Part shown: positions 26,837 through 36,169 of the stretch, piece after piece
Layout of the letters: each line of letters opens with the position of its first letter
How positions within the stretch are numbered: position 1 is the stretch's first letter
From: an uncultured Clostridia bacterium
GTDB taxonomy: Bacteria > Bacillota > Clostridia > Monoglobales > Monoglobaceae
Length of the DNA: 64,000 nt
Assembly (NCBI GenBank): GCA_947631965.1
Contig: CANRNL010000002.1
Location: 38,806-102,805, forward strand
Reading direction: 5' to 3'
Notes under the pieces: model-generated
Told to the model about the DNA's origin: nothing
The model's database searches: none
Seen by the model: the letters and a program-made list of their open reading frames with translations, nothing else
Translations under genes and position numbers: made by a program

Positions 26837-29800
26837 TTACGCCTTTTTCCGCTTTTTAATGATTATAAGCGCCGCCGCAATTAAAATCACGGCAATCAAC
26901 ACGGCAATTACTAAGATTAACCGCTTTGATATACTCTTTTGAGTTTCATAGATTGTAAAGGTCTTTTCGGGCGTTTCAAATTCAAGGTAGCTACCGACCT
27001 TTTCGGTCTTTACCTTTTGCATATTGCCGCCGCACTCAATGTATATGTCCGACTTGTCTGCGCCGAGTTTCGGCAGGTAACGAACCTTATAATTGACGGG
27101 CGAACTCCTTTTGACGGTATCGTCAATATCCACGAGATATGCGTCCTCCGCATTTTGAGCCGAACCGTCGGTCGACTTGGCTTCTACGGTGGAAAAATCA
27201 TCAAACGAGCCGCAAACCATAACCACCGAACGGTCGTTTTCACGTTTCTGCTCGGATTCTATAATTTCCACCGCGCGGTAGTAAACCGCTTCGATTATCG
27301 CGTCAAAGGTCGGACTGTCAAAATTGTAATCGCTCCAGCGTCCGTAATATCCGTCCTTTTCGGGAATGTCGGGGGTCATATCATCCGAAATACTTTCGCC
27401 GTATTCAAAAGGTACGGTACCCACAGTCTCGCCGTCGGCGGTAAACGTCAGATTAAATGTGAGGTTCTTGTTGAAGTTGTTGCTTAAAAAGTCGGCTGCG
27501 TATTTAATTCCGCGTTCCTCGGCAATACCCTTGTAGCTTATGCCGTCTATACCTCCCAAATCGGGGTTTACGAAGCCGCAACTTCGTATGTTGTTGTCTG
27601 AACTGTACCCTGCGATTGCTCCCGAAAATTCTTCGGAAGAAGCAATATTTATAAGTGCGAAACAATTGCTTACGGTTTTGCCCTCGCCCGCTATACCTCC
27701 GACGTAATTTTTACCCGATACGCTGCATTTTGCAAATGAATTGCGTATTATGGAATCGGACGAGCCCGCAATACCGCCTATGTAATTTCCGCCCTCGCTC
27801 TTAACGTCTCCGTAGTCCTCGCAGAAAAGCAGCGAACCGAGATACATTCTGCCGACTATTCCGCCGCCGTAGTTGTTTTTCGCGTTTATAACACCGCTGT
27901 TTGCGCAGCGCCGCACGACCGCCTTGGTTTTATATGTATAATTGAGCGTCTTTTCGCCGGAGCGCGCTATGTCGTCCTCCGGGTCAAAGTCATATTCTAT
28001 TGCCATAGAGCCGACTATTCCGCCCGAATTTATATCTCCGTATATATTGCCGCTGTTTGCGCAAAGCTCTGTTTTGCCGCGCGAGTCTCCGCCGGTATCG
28101 CTGTCAGAGACGTCATCTATAATATCGTCAATGTCACCGGTGTTTGCGGCGTCGTCATATGCGTCGGACAACAGTTCGGTAAAGCTCAGCAGCTCATTGT
28201 TTACGTCGCGCAAATCGTCCGTCATACGGTCTTGTTTGTCCGATACGGTATTGTTGAGAGCTTTGAACTGCTCCTGCATAACGTCTACCGAGTCGAAAAA
28301 GTTGTCAAGATTGTTGCGGAAGTCGTCGTCTATTTCGGGAACGGTTATTGAGCCGCCGTTTGTCGCCGTATCCATAGCGTCCGCAAGTGTGTTCGCCGCT
28401 CTCGATAAAAAGTCCGCCGCATTTTTAGTGGAAGTAAGACCCTCCTGAAGTTTTTTGATTGCCTGTTTGCCGCTTTCGGTTACAGCGTCGGTATTTTCAG
28501 ATACACCGTTTAAATCGTCCGCAATCTTTTTAAGACTGTTAAAAGCCGCTGACATATTCGCGAACGCGCGTTTGAGATAGCTCATAGCCGGTCCCGACGC
28601 AAACTCGTTGAATGTGTCGGCAAGAACGGTAAGCTCATCTATAACGTCGCTAAGCTCCGTTTTTATATTTCCGATATTTTTTCTGAAGTCGGCAAAATCA
28701 TCCACGATAGATGCGGTGCTTGCGCTCGCATATCCTTCTTGAACAAACGAATCAAGAGTATTTTCAATAATGCCTGCCGCGTTTTCAACGCCGCCGAACG
28801 CGTCACGGATATTCGTAACGTCGTTTATAAGACCGTTTTTTAAACTGTTCTCGGCAGAACCGCTGTTTCCGTTCAATGATTTTTTTAAATCCTGAAGCGA
28901 ATTTTTGAGATTCGACACGCCCTTTTTCATTTCGAGCAGGCTGTCTTCAAGCTCGGATGCCGCGCTTTCGATTCTGCTTGACGCGTTGCTGAAATATTTT
29001 GCAGCGTCAGATGCGTTCTGATATGTGCCGTCCAAATCGTCAAATATTATTTTCAACTCGTCCGCAGCGTCTTCGAGATAACCGCAGGCTTCGTTAAATG
29101 AACCGAGCGCGTCGCTCAGCCTGTCGCCGCCGTCGGAAATGTCTCTCATGGCAGCGTCCGACTTGTCGAGCGCGGTATGAACTCTTCCCGATAAATCATT
29201 TGCCGCGTCGGTCAGTTTGTCGGTGTAGCCTACCGCACTGTCGGACATATTGCGTGCGCTGACCGATATATCCGATATTGAGTCTGTTATTGCGCTCAGA
29301 ATGTTTGAAACGGAGTTGTCTGAGCGGTCGAGCGCCCCGTCTATAATGCCCTGTATGTCAAACAGAATATCGTTAAGCTGTTTTATGGTGCTGTCTCCAA
29401 ACTCCATAATTACGAAAGGCTCCGCCTGTCCGCATATTCCGCCAACGTCTTTTCTGCCGTATATGTCACCGTAATTTTCGCAGGAAACTATATATCCCGC
29501 CTGTCTGCCGGCTATACCGCCCGTATTGTAGCCGAGATGGTTGTAGCCTACGTTACCCATATTTGTGCAGGAGCGTATTTCACCTTTATTATATCCGGCA
29601 ATACCGCCGGTGTCGGTGTTCGAGTCAATATTTTCGGTGCTTCTGATGGGAGTGGAGGATATGTCGTCTATATTTATGTCCTCCAGCGAACGCTCTTTGT
29701 CGATATGAACGGTATTTACGCTTCCGTTGTTTTCGCAAAGCTCAATATGACCGAAATTCTGTCCCGTAATTCCTCCCGTATATGTCTCGCCGGTGACGCT

Positions 29801-30334
29801 TCCGTAGAAATCACAGTCGTATATTTTTCCGGTTTCGGTGTTGTAACCCGCAATACCTCCGATGTTTTCCTCGCCGTCAACAGAGCCCGAAAACGTGCAG
29901 TTTGTAATTGTTCCGTGGTTTTCGCCTACAATTCCGCCTATGTATGTCTTTGTGCCGTCGGGCTTTACGTCGCCCGATACATTGACGCCTTCGACAACGC
30001 CTCCGGTCTGAATATATCTGAACAGACCGAGATACGAGCCTTTTTTATCTATATTAATTCCCGATATTTTATGACCGTTTCCGGTAAAATGACCTCCGAA
30101 GGTGGGAATTGATTCAAACCCGCTGCCCGACAGGTCTATGTCTGCGGCAAGCACTATTGTCTTATCCTGCGACCATGAGTCAAGCCTACACTCCTTAGCG
30201 AGGTCGATAAGGTCGTCGGCTGTTTCAATGCGTATTGTGCCGTCCTCAATTTCGGGCAGTGCGGCAACGCTTTGAAGCGTAAGGGCAAACGACAAAGCAA
30301 AAGCTAAAATTATCGCTGCAATTTTATTCTTCAC
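26837..30334 (-). CDS. Very large GLUG-repeat surface protein with central helical domain
   Basis: A 1165-residue exported protein. Reading from a GTG at 30334 (preceded by GGGGAG), it has a signal peptide (about 1-25, ending SVAALP), then GLUG-type beta repeats (about 65-310; recurring GGIVGENHGTITNC, GGIAGYN, GGITGQNFG), a roughly 400-residue Ser/Asn/Leu-rich helical, coiled-coil-like region (about 320-720), a second GLUG block (about 740-910), an InlB-like repeat module (about 930-985), a small domain and one membrane helix next to a basic tail (about 1140-1165, ending KKRKKA). It is therefore membrane-anchored and faces outward. It overlaps the upstream MMPL transporter by 11 bases, so the two probably work together. 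Function unknown. Confidence 0.75.
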   Translation of the reverse strand: MKNKIAAIILAFALSFALTLQSVAALPEIEDGTIRIETADDLIDLAKECRLDSWSQDKTIVLAADIDLSGSGFESIPTFGGHFTGNGHKISGINIDKKGSYLGLFRYIQTGGVVEGVNVSGDVKPDGTKTYIGGIVGENHGTITNCTFSGSVDGEENIGGIAGYNTETGKIYDCDFYGSVTGETYTGGITGQNFGHIELCENNGSVNTVHIDKERSLEDINIDDISSTPIRSTENIDSNTDTGGIAGYNKGEIRSCTNMGNVGYNHLGYNTGGIAGRQAGYIVSCENYGDIYGRKDVGGICGQAEPFVIMEFGDSTIKQLNDILFDIQGIIDGALDRSDNSVSNILSAITDSISDISVSARNMSDSAVGYTDKLTDAANDLSGRVHTALDKSDAAMRDISDGGDRLSDALGSFNEACGYLEDAADELKIIFDDLDGTYQNASDAAKYFSNASSRIESAASELEDSLLEMKKGVSNLKNSLQDLKKSLNGNSGSAENSLKNGLINDVTNIRDAFGGVENAAGIIENTLDSFVQEGYASASTASIVDDFADFRKNIGNIKTELSDVIDELTVLADTFNEFASGPAMSYLKRAFANMSAAFNSLKKIADDLNGVSENTDAVTESGKQAIKKLQEGLTSTKNAADFLSRAANTLADAMDTATNGGSITVPEIDDDFRNNLDNFFDSVDVMQEQFKALNNTVSDKQDRMTDDLRDVNNELLSFTELLSDAYDDAANTGDIDDIIDDVSDSDTGGDSRGKTELCANSGNIYGDINSGGIVGSMAIEYDFDPEDDIARSGEKTLNYTYKTKAVVRRCANSGVINAKNNYGGGIVGRMYLGSLLFCEDYGDVKSEGGNYIGGIAGSSDSIIRNSFAKCSVSGKNYVGGIAGEGKTVSNCFALINIASSEEFSGAIAGYSSDNNIRSCGFVNPDLGGIDGISYKGIAEERGIKYAADFLSNNFNKNLTFNLTFTADGETVGTVPFEYGESISDDMTPDIPEKDGYYGRWSDYNFDSPTFDAIIEAVYYRAVEIIESEQKRENDRSVVMVCGSFDDFSTVEAKSTDGSAQNAEDAYLVDIDDTVKRSSPVNYKVRYLPKLGADKSDIYIECGGNMQKVKTEKVGSYLEFETPEKTFTIYETQKSISKRLILVIAVLIAVILIAAALIIIKKRKKA

Positions 30335-32801
30335 TGTCAATCTCCCCTTTCGCCGTAAGCTCATTTATGTCATCTTCCGAGCCTTCGCCCAGACTTTTTA
30401 TATTATTTATATCGATAGACGCTTTGACGTCGCCTTTTACAACGCCGTGTATGTCCGCGTCGATAAATCCGCTCACATATCCGCGCACTCTGCCGTTTAA
30501 CATAAATACGCCGGTTTCGGATTTGACAGACAAGGGCTTTTTGATTTTAAAGCCGGTTTTCTCGATAAGAGTGTCGCCGAGCAGGAGTATTTCGGGAAGC
30601 ACGCACATAACAAGGAACATAGATATTACCGTTCCTCGTCCCAAGCACTGACCGATTGAAACGATAGACGGCTCGGTTGACAGCTTGCTTATCAAAAATC
30701 CCGCCGCAGCGAGGATACTTCCCGAAGTCAGCACAGTCGGGAACGCAAAGTTGAGCGTTTCGGTCATCGCCTGCTTTGTCGGCATAGTCTTTTTCAGTTC
30801 AAGATAGCGGTTTGAAATTACAATCGCGTAATCGATGTTCGCGCCCATCTGAATTGAGCTTACAATCAGATAGCTGAGGAAGAACAGCGGAGTGTCGGTT
30901 ATGGCGGGCATCGAAAAATTCATCCAGATGCTTCCCTGTATTACCGCGATGAGAAGCAGAGGAAGTCCCGCACTCTTAAATGTAAAGAGCAACACTATTA
31001 TTACGAACAAAATCGAGAATATGCTTATTATAATGTTATCCTTGGCGAACGACTTTGAAAGGTCGTAATCCGAAGTGGAATTTCCGACAAAGTAACAACT
31101 GTCGTAATATTCATTAGTAATTTCGTGTATTTTGTCCACGAACGCAAAGGTTTCCTCCGACTCTTCGGGCAGGTTCATATAGATGAGTATTCTGGAATAT
31201 GTATCGCCTTTTAACTGTAGCTGCGCCGTATTTATCTTTTTATAAAGCTCGTCGATGTTTTCCGACATATCTTCGTCCAAATTCACATAGCCGTCCTGCT
31301 TTATATCATACAAAAACATAAACATATCTATGAGCGGAACTCCGTGACCGTCGAAATTGTTGATAAGCGAAGCGTATTCCTCGTTTTTTGTGTCATACAT
31401 CGCGTATATTACGTTGGCAAGGTCTATATCAATATCGGCAAGCTCCGCAAACTGGCGCGGCGTAAGGCTTTGGGTCAAAGTATAGTCGTCGTTGGCTTTT
31501 ACGTTTGCAAGACCCGTAACCGATTTTACCTCATCGCACTGTTCCAGACGGCTTATGAGCTGAGCCTCTTTGTTATAGTCGCCGGTCGGCACTAACAGCG
31601 CTCCCATATTTTCCGCTCCGAAGGTTTCGTTTATCATACGCTTTGCTATCTGCGTTTCGTTCTCTCGTGATGTTTGGGATGAGTTGGCGCTGTAGACGAA
31701 CGGGCAGCCCGAAGAAACTATGTAAGAAACTATGATGATTGCCACGAAAATCGGCGGTACAACGTAGCGCAATTTTGAAACAATACCTCCCAAAAACGAT
31801 ATTTTGGGGATAAAGCTCTTGTGGTGCGTTTTGTCGATATATTTTCCGAACAGCATAAGCAGCCCCGGCATAAGCGTAAATACCGAAAGCAGACTGAATA
31901 CTATGGATTTTATTAAAACTATGCCCATATCAAAGCCTATCTGGAACTGCATAAGCATAAGAGCGGCAAGACCCGATACGGTAGTGAGCGAGCTGGCGGA
32001 TATTTCTATAATTGCCTTGCTCAGAGCGTTTACCACCGCCTCGCGCTGCTCGTTTGTCTCCCTTTCCTCGCTGTATCGGTGTATCATAATAATGGCGTAG
32101 TCAATGGATAGGGCAAGCTGCAGCACGACCGTGACCGAGTTTGAAACGAAGGATATTTCGCCGAATATAAAGTTTGTGCCTTTATTTAATATAGCCGCCG
32201 CAATAAACGTGATGAGCATAACGGGCACCTCGGCATAGGTGCTTGAAGTGAAGAACAAAACGCCGACTATGATAAACGCGGCGACTACCAGAACAGTGTT
32301 CATCTCCGTTTCAAGCTCTTTGGAATTGTCCTCGACGCTTCTTGTGATATACACATCATATCCGCTCAAAAGCTCCTCTATCGCGTTGTAGCCCGCTTCG
32401 GTCATTTCGTCGTCTTCCTCACTGTTTAATGTCACCTCAAACAATGCGGACGCGTCTTTGTAATACTCCTCGGTATTGTCAAAGTCAACCATTTGCACCT
32501 GCGGAAGAGCTTCAAGGCGGTCGCGTATCTCCTCCGCCTCGTCAAACGTAATGTTTATCACCATCACCTTAGCAGTGGCATATGTAACGAACTGCTCATC
32601 CATAACGTTCATACTCTGACGCGTTTCGGTGTCATCGGGGAGGTATTCGGACAAATCGTTGCATACGCTTACCCAGCCCGACGAAAACAGTGAAAACACA
32701 AAAGCCGCAATATAAAGCAAAAAGAATATATTGCGCTTGTCAACTATAAAACTTGCAATCTTCTGCATAAAAGATGAATTGTTTTCTTTGTCTTTGCTCA
32801 A
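30324..32801 (-). CDS. MMPL/RND family transporter with bactofilin-like tail
   Basis: An 825-residue transporter of the MMPL branch of the RND superfamily, with about twelve membrane helices arranged as two repeats, each beginning with one helix and a large outer loop (first loop about 45-170, second about 370-545). The conserved membrane stretches LALSIDYAIIMIHRYSEE and IQMGANIDYAIVISNRYLEL carry the Asp-Tyr pairs typical of proton relays. After the last helix, a 66-residue cytoplasmic tail (about 760-825) has short beta-like repeats (GRVRGYVSGFIDADIHG) resembling bactofilin strands. It starts at TTG with AGGGTGA upstream. Substrate is unknown, perhaps a lipid or surface polymer. Confidence 0.85.
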   Translation of the reverse strand: MSKDKENNSSFMQKIASFIVDKRNIFFLLYIAAFVFSLFSSGWVSVCNDLSEYLPDDTETRQSMNVMDEQFVTYATAKVMVINITFDEAEEIRDRLEALPQVQMVDFDNTEEYYKDASALFEVTLNSEEDDEMTEAGYNAIEELLSGYDVYITRSVEDNSKELETEMNTVLVVAAFIIVGVLFFTSSTYAEVPVMLITFIAAAILNKGTNFIFGEISFVSNSVTVVLQLALSIDYAIIMIHRYSEERETNEQREAVVNALSKAIIEISASSLTTVSGLAALMLMQFQIGFDMGIVLIKSIVFSLLSVFTLMPGLLMLFGKYIDKTHHKSFIPKISFLGGIVSKLRYVVPPIFVAIIIVSYIVSSGCPFVYSANSSQTSRENETQIAKRMINETFGAENMGALLVPTGDYNKEAQLISRLEQCDEVKSVTGLANVKANDDYTLTQSLTPRQFAELADIDIDLANVIYAMYDTKNEEYASLINNFDGHGVPLIDMFMFLYDIKQDGYVNLDEDMSENIDELYKKINTAQLQLKGDTYSRILIYMNLPEESEETFAFVDKIHEITNEYYDSCYFVGNSTSDYDLSKSFAKDNIIISIFSILFVIIVLLFTFKSAGLPLLLIAVIQGSIWMNFSMPAITDTPLFFLSYLIVSSIQMGANIDYAIVISNRYLELKKTMPTKQAMTETLNFAFPTVLTSGSILAAAGFLISKLSTEPSIVSIGQCLGRGTVISMFLVMCVLPEILLLGDTLIEKTGFKIKKPLSVKSETGVFMLNGRVRGYVSGFIDADIHGVVKGDVKASIDINNIKSLGEGSEDDINELTAKGEIDSEE

Positions 32802-32831
32802 AATATCACCCTGCTTCTATTGATAAATATC

Positions 32832-32860
32832 ATTATACTACCATATGCCGAAAAAATCAA
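32832..32860 (-). promoter_or_regulatory. Promoter of the MMPL-GLUG operon
   Basis: On the minus strand TTGATT (32860-32855) and a perfect TATAAT (32837-32832) are 17 bases apart, about 30 bases before the TTG start. Confidence 0.65.
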
Positions 32861-32940
32861 TATTTTAAAAGGACTTGCAAAAATATTTTACCGTCGGCAT
32901 AAAATTCAAACATAAATTGTTTTTGGAGGGATAACTCCTG

Positions 32941-33624
32941 ATGTTTGAATTTTTAGGCGCTATAACACATTCTTTCTTACTTCTTATTGCATACATATCA
33001 AATAACAATACGTTCCCCAAGCCGCTTTCGGCGGCGGAGGAGCGGGAATATTTGTCAAGGCTTAAGGAAGGAGATATTGAAGCGAGAAATAAGCTGATAG
33101 AACACAATCTGCGTCTTGTCGCGCATATTGCCAAAAAATATTCGACGAGCGTGCGCGACGGAGAGGAGCTTATCTCAATAGGCACGATAGGTCTTATAAA
33201 GGGAATTTCAAGCTTTGACGCGTCAAAAGGAACGCGGCTTGCCACATATGCGGCGCGATGTATAGAAAACGAAATACTTATGTTGATAAGAAGTCAGAAA
33301 AAAATGCAGGGAGATGTTTCGCTTAACGAGTCGATAGGCACCGACAAAGAGGGGAATCATATTCTTTTGATTGATATTATGAGCAACGACGAGGAAGAAG
33401 TCTTTAAAAGCATTGATTTCAAGATGAACGTTAAACAGCTTTATAAAATATTGAAGAGCGAGCTTGACGACAGGGAGCGGGAAATAATAAAATGGCGGTA
33501 CGGCTTGGACGGCGATGAACCGAAAACCCAGCAGGAGATAGCAAAAATGCTTAATATATCCCGCTCGTATGTTTCTAGAATAGAGAAGCGGGCGATATTA
33601 AAGCTGCGCGAAGCGATAGAGTGA
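32941..33624 (+). CDS. sigK: Late mother-cell sporulation sigma factor SigK
   Basis: A 227-residue sigma-70 factor with an uninterrupted reading frame, so no skin-type element splits it here. The first 20 residues (MFEFLGAITHSFLLLIAYIS) are hydrophobic and match the pro-sequence removed by intramembrane protease SpoIVFB. Region 2 follows (LIEHNLRLVAHIAKKY, then EELISIGTIGLIKGISSFDASKGTRLATYAARCIENEILM), and region 4 ends with TQQEIAKMLNISRSYVSRIEKRAILKLRE. It directs late coat and mother-cell genes. GGAGGG lies 10 bases upstream. SigE is the alternative, but the short hydrophobic pro-region and NTFPKPLSAAEEREYL favour SigK. Confidence 0.9.
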   Translation: MFEFLGAITHSFLLLIAYISNNNTFPKPLSAAEEREYLSRLKEGDIEARNKLIEHNLRLVAHIAKKYSTSVRDGEELISIGTIGLIKGISSFDASKGTRLATYAARCIENEILMLIRSQKKMQGDVSLNESIGTDKEGNHILLIDIMSNDEEEVFKSIDFKMNVKQLYKILKSELDDREREIIKWRYGLDGDEPKTQQEIAKMLNISRSYVSRIEKRAILKLREAIE

Positions 33625-33632
33625 CTTTATAC

Positions 33633-33661
33633 TTTACATTTTAGGCGCATTTTGGTATTAT
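33633..33661 (+). promoter_or_regulatory. Promoter of the esterase gene
   Basis: TTTACA (33633-33638) and TATTAT (33656-33661) are separated by 17 bases and lie 33 bases before the start codon. Confidence 0.6.
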
Positions 33662-33694
33662 TATGTCATAAAAACTCATAAAGAGGTATGCGCT

Positions 33695-34495
33695 ATGAAA
33701 AACGAGATTATAAGACTTACCGAAACCGCGTCGGACGGTTTCGTTCCTACAATTACGACGTATATAATTGACAATCCGCTTTCAAGGGAACAGATACGCC
33801 CTGCGGTGCTGGTGATTCCGGGAGGCGGCTACCGAAAACGTTCCGCGCGTGAGGCGGAGCCTGTCGCGCTTCAATTCAACGCGGCGGGCTTCAGCTCGTT
33901 TGTGCTGAATTACAGCGTAGCTCCGCTGAATTCGTATAATATGCCGTTTGAGGACGCGGCGCGGGCTATGCGCATAATACGCGAAAATGCCGAAGATTTC
34001 GGTATAGACAAAAACAAAATTGCGGTATGCGGCTTCTCGGCGGGCGCGCACCTTGCCGCGACTCTCTGCATATACGGAGATGCCGCAGATGTGCCGAATG
34101 CCGCAATACTTTCATATCCCGTAATAACGTCCGGAGAGTTTGCCCATAAAGGTTCGTTTGAGTGCTTGCTGGGGGATGGGATGAGCGAAGAACTGCTTGA
34201 CAGATTCTCGCTCGAAAAGCATATAACGCCGAGCTTCCCGCCAACGTTTTTGTGGCATACGTTTGAGGACAAGTCGGTGCCGATTGAAAATTCGCTTTTG
34301 CTGATGTCCGCGCTCAGGAAAAACAATGTTAAATTTGAGGCGCATATCTATCCTAGCGGCGGTCACGGGCTTTCGCTTGCGCGCCGCGACGTTTCAAGAA
34401 GTGAGGACGGAATTGATTTGCACGTTTCGTCGTGGATGAACCTTTGCGTCGACTGGCTTCGCGAGACATTCGGTATTTCGGCTTTCGGCTGTTGA
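33695..34495 (+). CDS. Alpha/beta hydrolase, probable acetyl (xylan) esterase
   Basis: A 266-residue alpha/beta hydrolase of the BD-FAE/acetylesterase type. It shows the oxyanion-hole motif PGGGYRKRSAREAEPVA (about residues 47-63), the nucleophile elbow CGFSAGAHLAA near 115, a candidate acidic residue in HTFEDKSVP and the catalytic His in PSGGHGLSLA near 225. Without a signal peptide it should act on oligosaccharides or other esters inside the cell. Such enzymes often remove acetyl groups from xylan-derived sugars, which fits a plant-polysaccharide diet. It is a single-gene unit. Confidence 0.83.
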   Translation: MKNEIIRLTETASDGFVPTITTYIIDNPLSREQIRPAVLVIPGGGYRKRSAREAEPVALQFNAAGFSSFVLNYSVAPLNSYNMPFEDAARAMRIIRENAEDFGIDKNKIAVCGFSAGAHLAATLCIYGDAADVPNAAILSYPVITSGEFAHKGSFECLLGDGMSEELLDRFSLEKHITPSFPPTFLWHTFEDKSVPIENSLLLMSALRKNNVKFEAHIYPSGGHGLSLARRDVSRSEDGIDLHVSSWMNLCVDWLRETFGISAFGC

Positions 34496-34510
34496 TTTTT
34501 CAAAAATTGA

Positions 34511-34540
34511 TTGACAAATATTGCACCGAAGGTATATAAT
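34511..34540 (+). promoter_or_regulatory. Promoter of the mgtE transcription unit
   Basis: A perfect TTGACA (34511-34516) and a perfect TATAAT (34535-34540) are separated by 18 bases. The resulting leader before mgtE is about 250 bases long. Confidence 0.7.
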
Positions 34541-34798
34541 TTTAACAGTGTTTTTATTTCAATTAAAGGACGGTGAGAAAAGAATGGACGGCAGTGGTTA
34601 TGAAGGGTGTCGCATAGGAAAAGATATATGCCCGAAACGCGCGTTTGAGTGCGGCTGTGTTTATTCTTTACGCACCGTGCGGTTTTAATTTTTTTGTTTT
34701 GTATATCTTTTCTCAACAACTAACCCCATATTTCTGCTCGACAGCATAGATTAAACTATGTTTTGTTTATGTGCAAAATATTTGTAGGAGGAAAAGAT
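34541..34798 (+). promoter_or_regulatory. Long 5' leader of mgtE
   Basis: About 258 bases separate the promoter from the mgtE start. The leader contains a 34-codon ORF (34584-34688), a 12-base palindrome AAACGCGCGTTT within it, two competing short pairings around CGCACCGTGCG near the ORF stop, and then a T-rich run (AATTTTTTTG) like a transcription pause or terminator. I looked for the conserved core of the M-box magnesium riboswitch and did not recognise it. Confidence 0.5.
34584..34688 (+). CDS. Candidate leader peptide upstream of mgtE
   Basis: A 34-codon ORF with an ATG start and GGTGAG 6 bases before it. The peptide begins MDGSGYEGCRIGKDIC and contains four cysteines and several basic residues. 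It ends where the leader becomes T-rich, so ribosome progress through it could influence the RNA fold before mgtE, as leader peptides of magnesium transporter genes do in enterobacteria. It matches no family I know, and it could be a chance ORF. Confidence 0.4.
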   Translation: MDGSGYEGCRIGKDICPKRAFECGCVYSLRTVRF

Positions 34799-36148
34799 AT
34801 GACGGAGAACGAATTGACTCAAAAGGTTTTGTCGCTTTTAAAAGAGAGAAGGTTAAGCGAGCTTCGCGGATTGCTGTCCGAGATGAATTCTGCGGATATT
34901 GCCGCTATGCTCGAAGATGTGCCCGAAAATGCGCTCCCCATTTTGTTCCGCCTTCTTCCGAAAGAGCTTGCGGCGGACACTTTTGTGGATATGGACGGAG
35001 ACCAGCAGGAGCTTTTGATTTTGAGCTTCAGTGATACCGAGCTTAAAGACGTCGTAGACCGTATGTTCCTGGACGATACGGTTGACATAATAGAGGAAAT
35101 GCCCGCAAACGTGGTTAAGAGGATAATCAAACATTCTACTCCCGAAATGAGGAAGATGATTAACGAGGTCTTAAATTATCCCAAGGACTGCGCGGGCAGT
35201 ATAATGACCATAGAGTACATCAGCCTTCGCAAAAATATGACTGTAAGCGAGGCTTTTGACAGAATAAGAGCCACAGGAGTTGACAAGGAAACCATCTACA
35301 CCTGCTATGTGACCGGTTCGGACAGGCGTTTGCTCGGACTTGTTACGGTAAAAGACCTTTTGCTTGCCGAAAGCTCGGCTTTGATAGAGGACATAATGGA
35401 AACCAACCTCATTTATGTCGGCACTCTCGAAGATAAAGAAATAGTGGCGCAGAAGTTTGACAAGTACGGATTTTTGGCTATGCCGGTGGTTGACAACGAG
35501 GGCAGGCTGGTAGGAATAGTTACGGTTGACGACGCTATGGACGTAATTCAGGAGGAGGCAACCGAGGATATTGAAATGATGGCGGCTATTACGCCTACCG
35601 ATAAGCCGTATATGAAAACGGGTGTTTTCGAAACCTGGAAAAAGCGTATTCCGTGGCTGCTGCTTCTTATGATTTCGGCTACGTTTACGGGTAAAATAAT
35701 TCAGCATTATGAGGCGGCGCTCGGAACATATGTGGTGCTTACAATGTTTATACCGATGCTTATGGACACCGGCGGCAACGCGGGCGGACAGTCCTCGGTT
35801 ACGGTAATACGCGGTCTGTCGCTCCGCGAAATTGAATACAGAGACGTGCTTCGGGTACTCGGTAAAGAGGTTTTGGTTGCACTTTTGTGCGGCGTGACCC
35901 TTGCCGCGGCGGGTCTTTTGAAAATGCTCTTTGTGGACAGAGTGGCTTTGAATGTTGCGCTTATAGTCTGCGCGACGCTTATACTGACGGTTATATTTGC
36001 CAAGGGCGTTGGCTGTACCCTTCCTATCCTCGCAAAACGTATAGGATTTGACCCTGCGGTTATGGCAAGTCCGTTTATTACAACGATAGTTGACGCTATA
36101 TCTCTGATGGTGTATTTTAATATAGCGACGCATATACTATCGATTTAA
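34799..36148 (+). CDS. mgtE: Magnesium transporter MgtE
   Basis: A 449-residue Mg2+ channel. The N-terminal superhelical MgtE_N domain (about 1-130, with SADIAAMLEDVPENALPILFRLLP), a pair of CBS domains (about 130-255, starting DCAGSIMTIEYISLRKNMTVSEA) and five membrane helices (about 285-449) are in the usual order; the pore stretch with DTGGNAGGQSS is intact. The cytoplasmic N and CBS domains close the channel when internal Mg2+ is high. I chose the ATG at 34799 because AGGAGG is 7 bases upstream; an upstream in-frame ATG has none. The long leader suggests expression control in addition to channel gating. Confidence 0.95.
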   Translation: MTENELTQKVLSLLKERRLSELRGLLSEMNSADIAAMLEDVPENALPILFRLLPKELAADTFVDMDGDQQELLILSFSDTELKDVVDRMFLDDTVDIIEEMPANVVKRIIKHSTPEMRKMINEVLNYPKDCAGSIMTIEYISLRKNMTVSEAFDRIRATGVDKETIYTCYVTGSDRRLLGLVTVKDLLLAESSALIEDIMETNLIYVGTLEDKEIVAQKFDKYGFLAMPVVDNEGRLVGIVTVDDAMDVIQEEATEDIEMMAAITPTDKPYMKTGVFETWKKRIPWLLLLMISATFTGKIIQHYEAALGTYVVLTMFIPMLMDTGGNAGGQSSVTVIRGLSLREIEYRDVLRVLGKEVLVALLCGVTLAAAGLLKMLFVDRVALNVALIVCATLILTVIFAKGVGCTLPILAKRIGFDPAVMASPFITTIVDAISLMVYFNIATHILSI

Positions 36149-36169
36149 ACTCTGCGGTGGGGTGATTAA

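Noticed and set aside
32925..32938. GGAG/CTCC hairpin that could hide the sigK ribosome-binding site
   Set aside because: Only 4 bp with a 6-base loop; too weak to claim control.
32941..33624. Interruption of sigK by a skin-like recombination element
   Set aside because: The frame is continuous from pro-sequence to region 4, so no element is inserted.
34541..34798. M-box magnesium riboswitch upstream of mgtE
   Set aside because: Position and length are right, but I could not find the conserved core of that class by reading; I keep it only as an unassigned leader.
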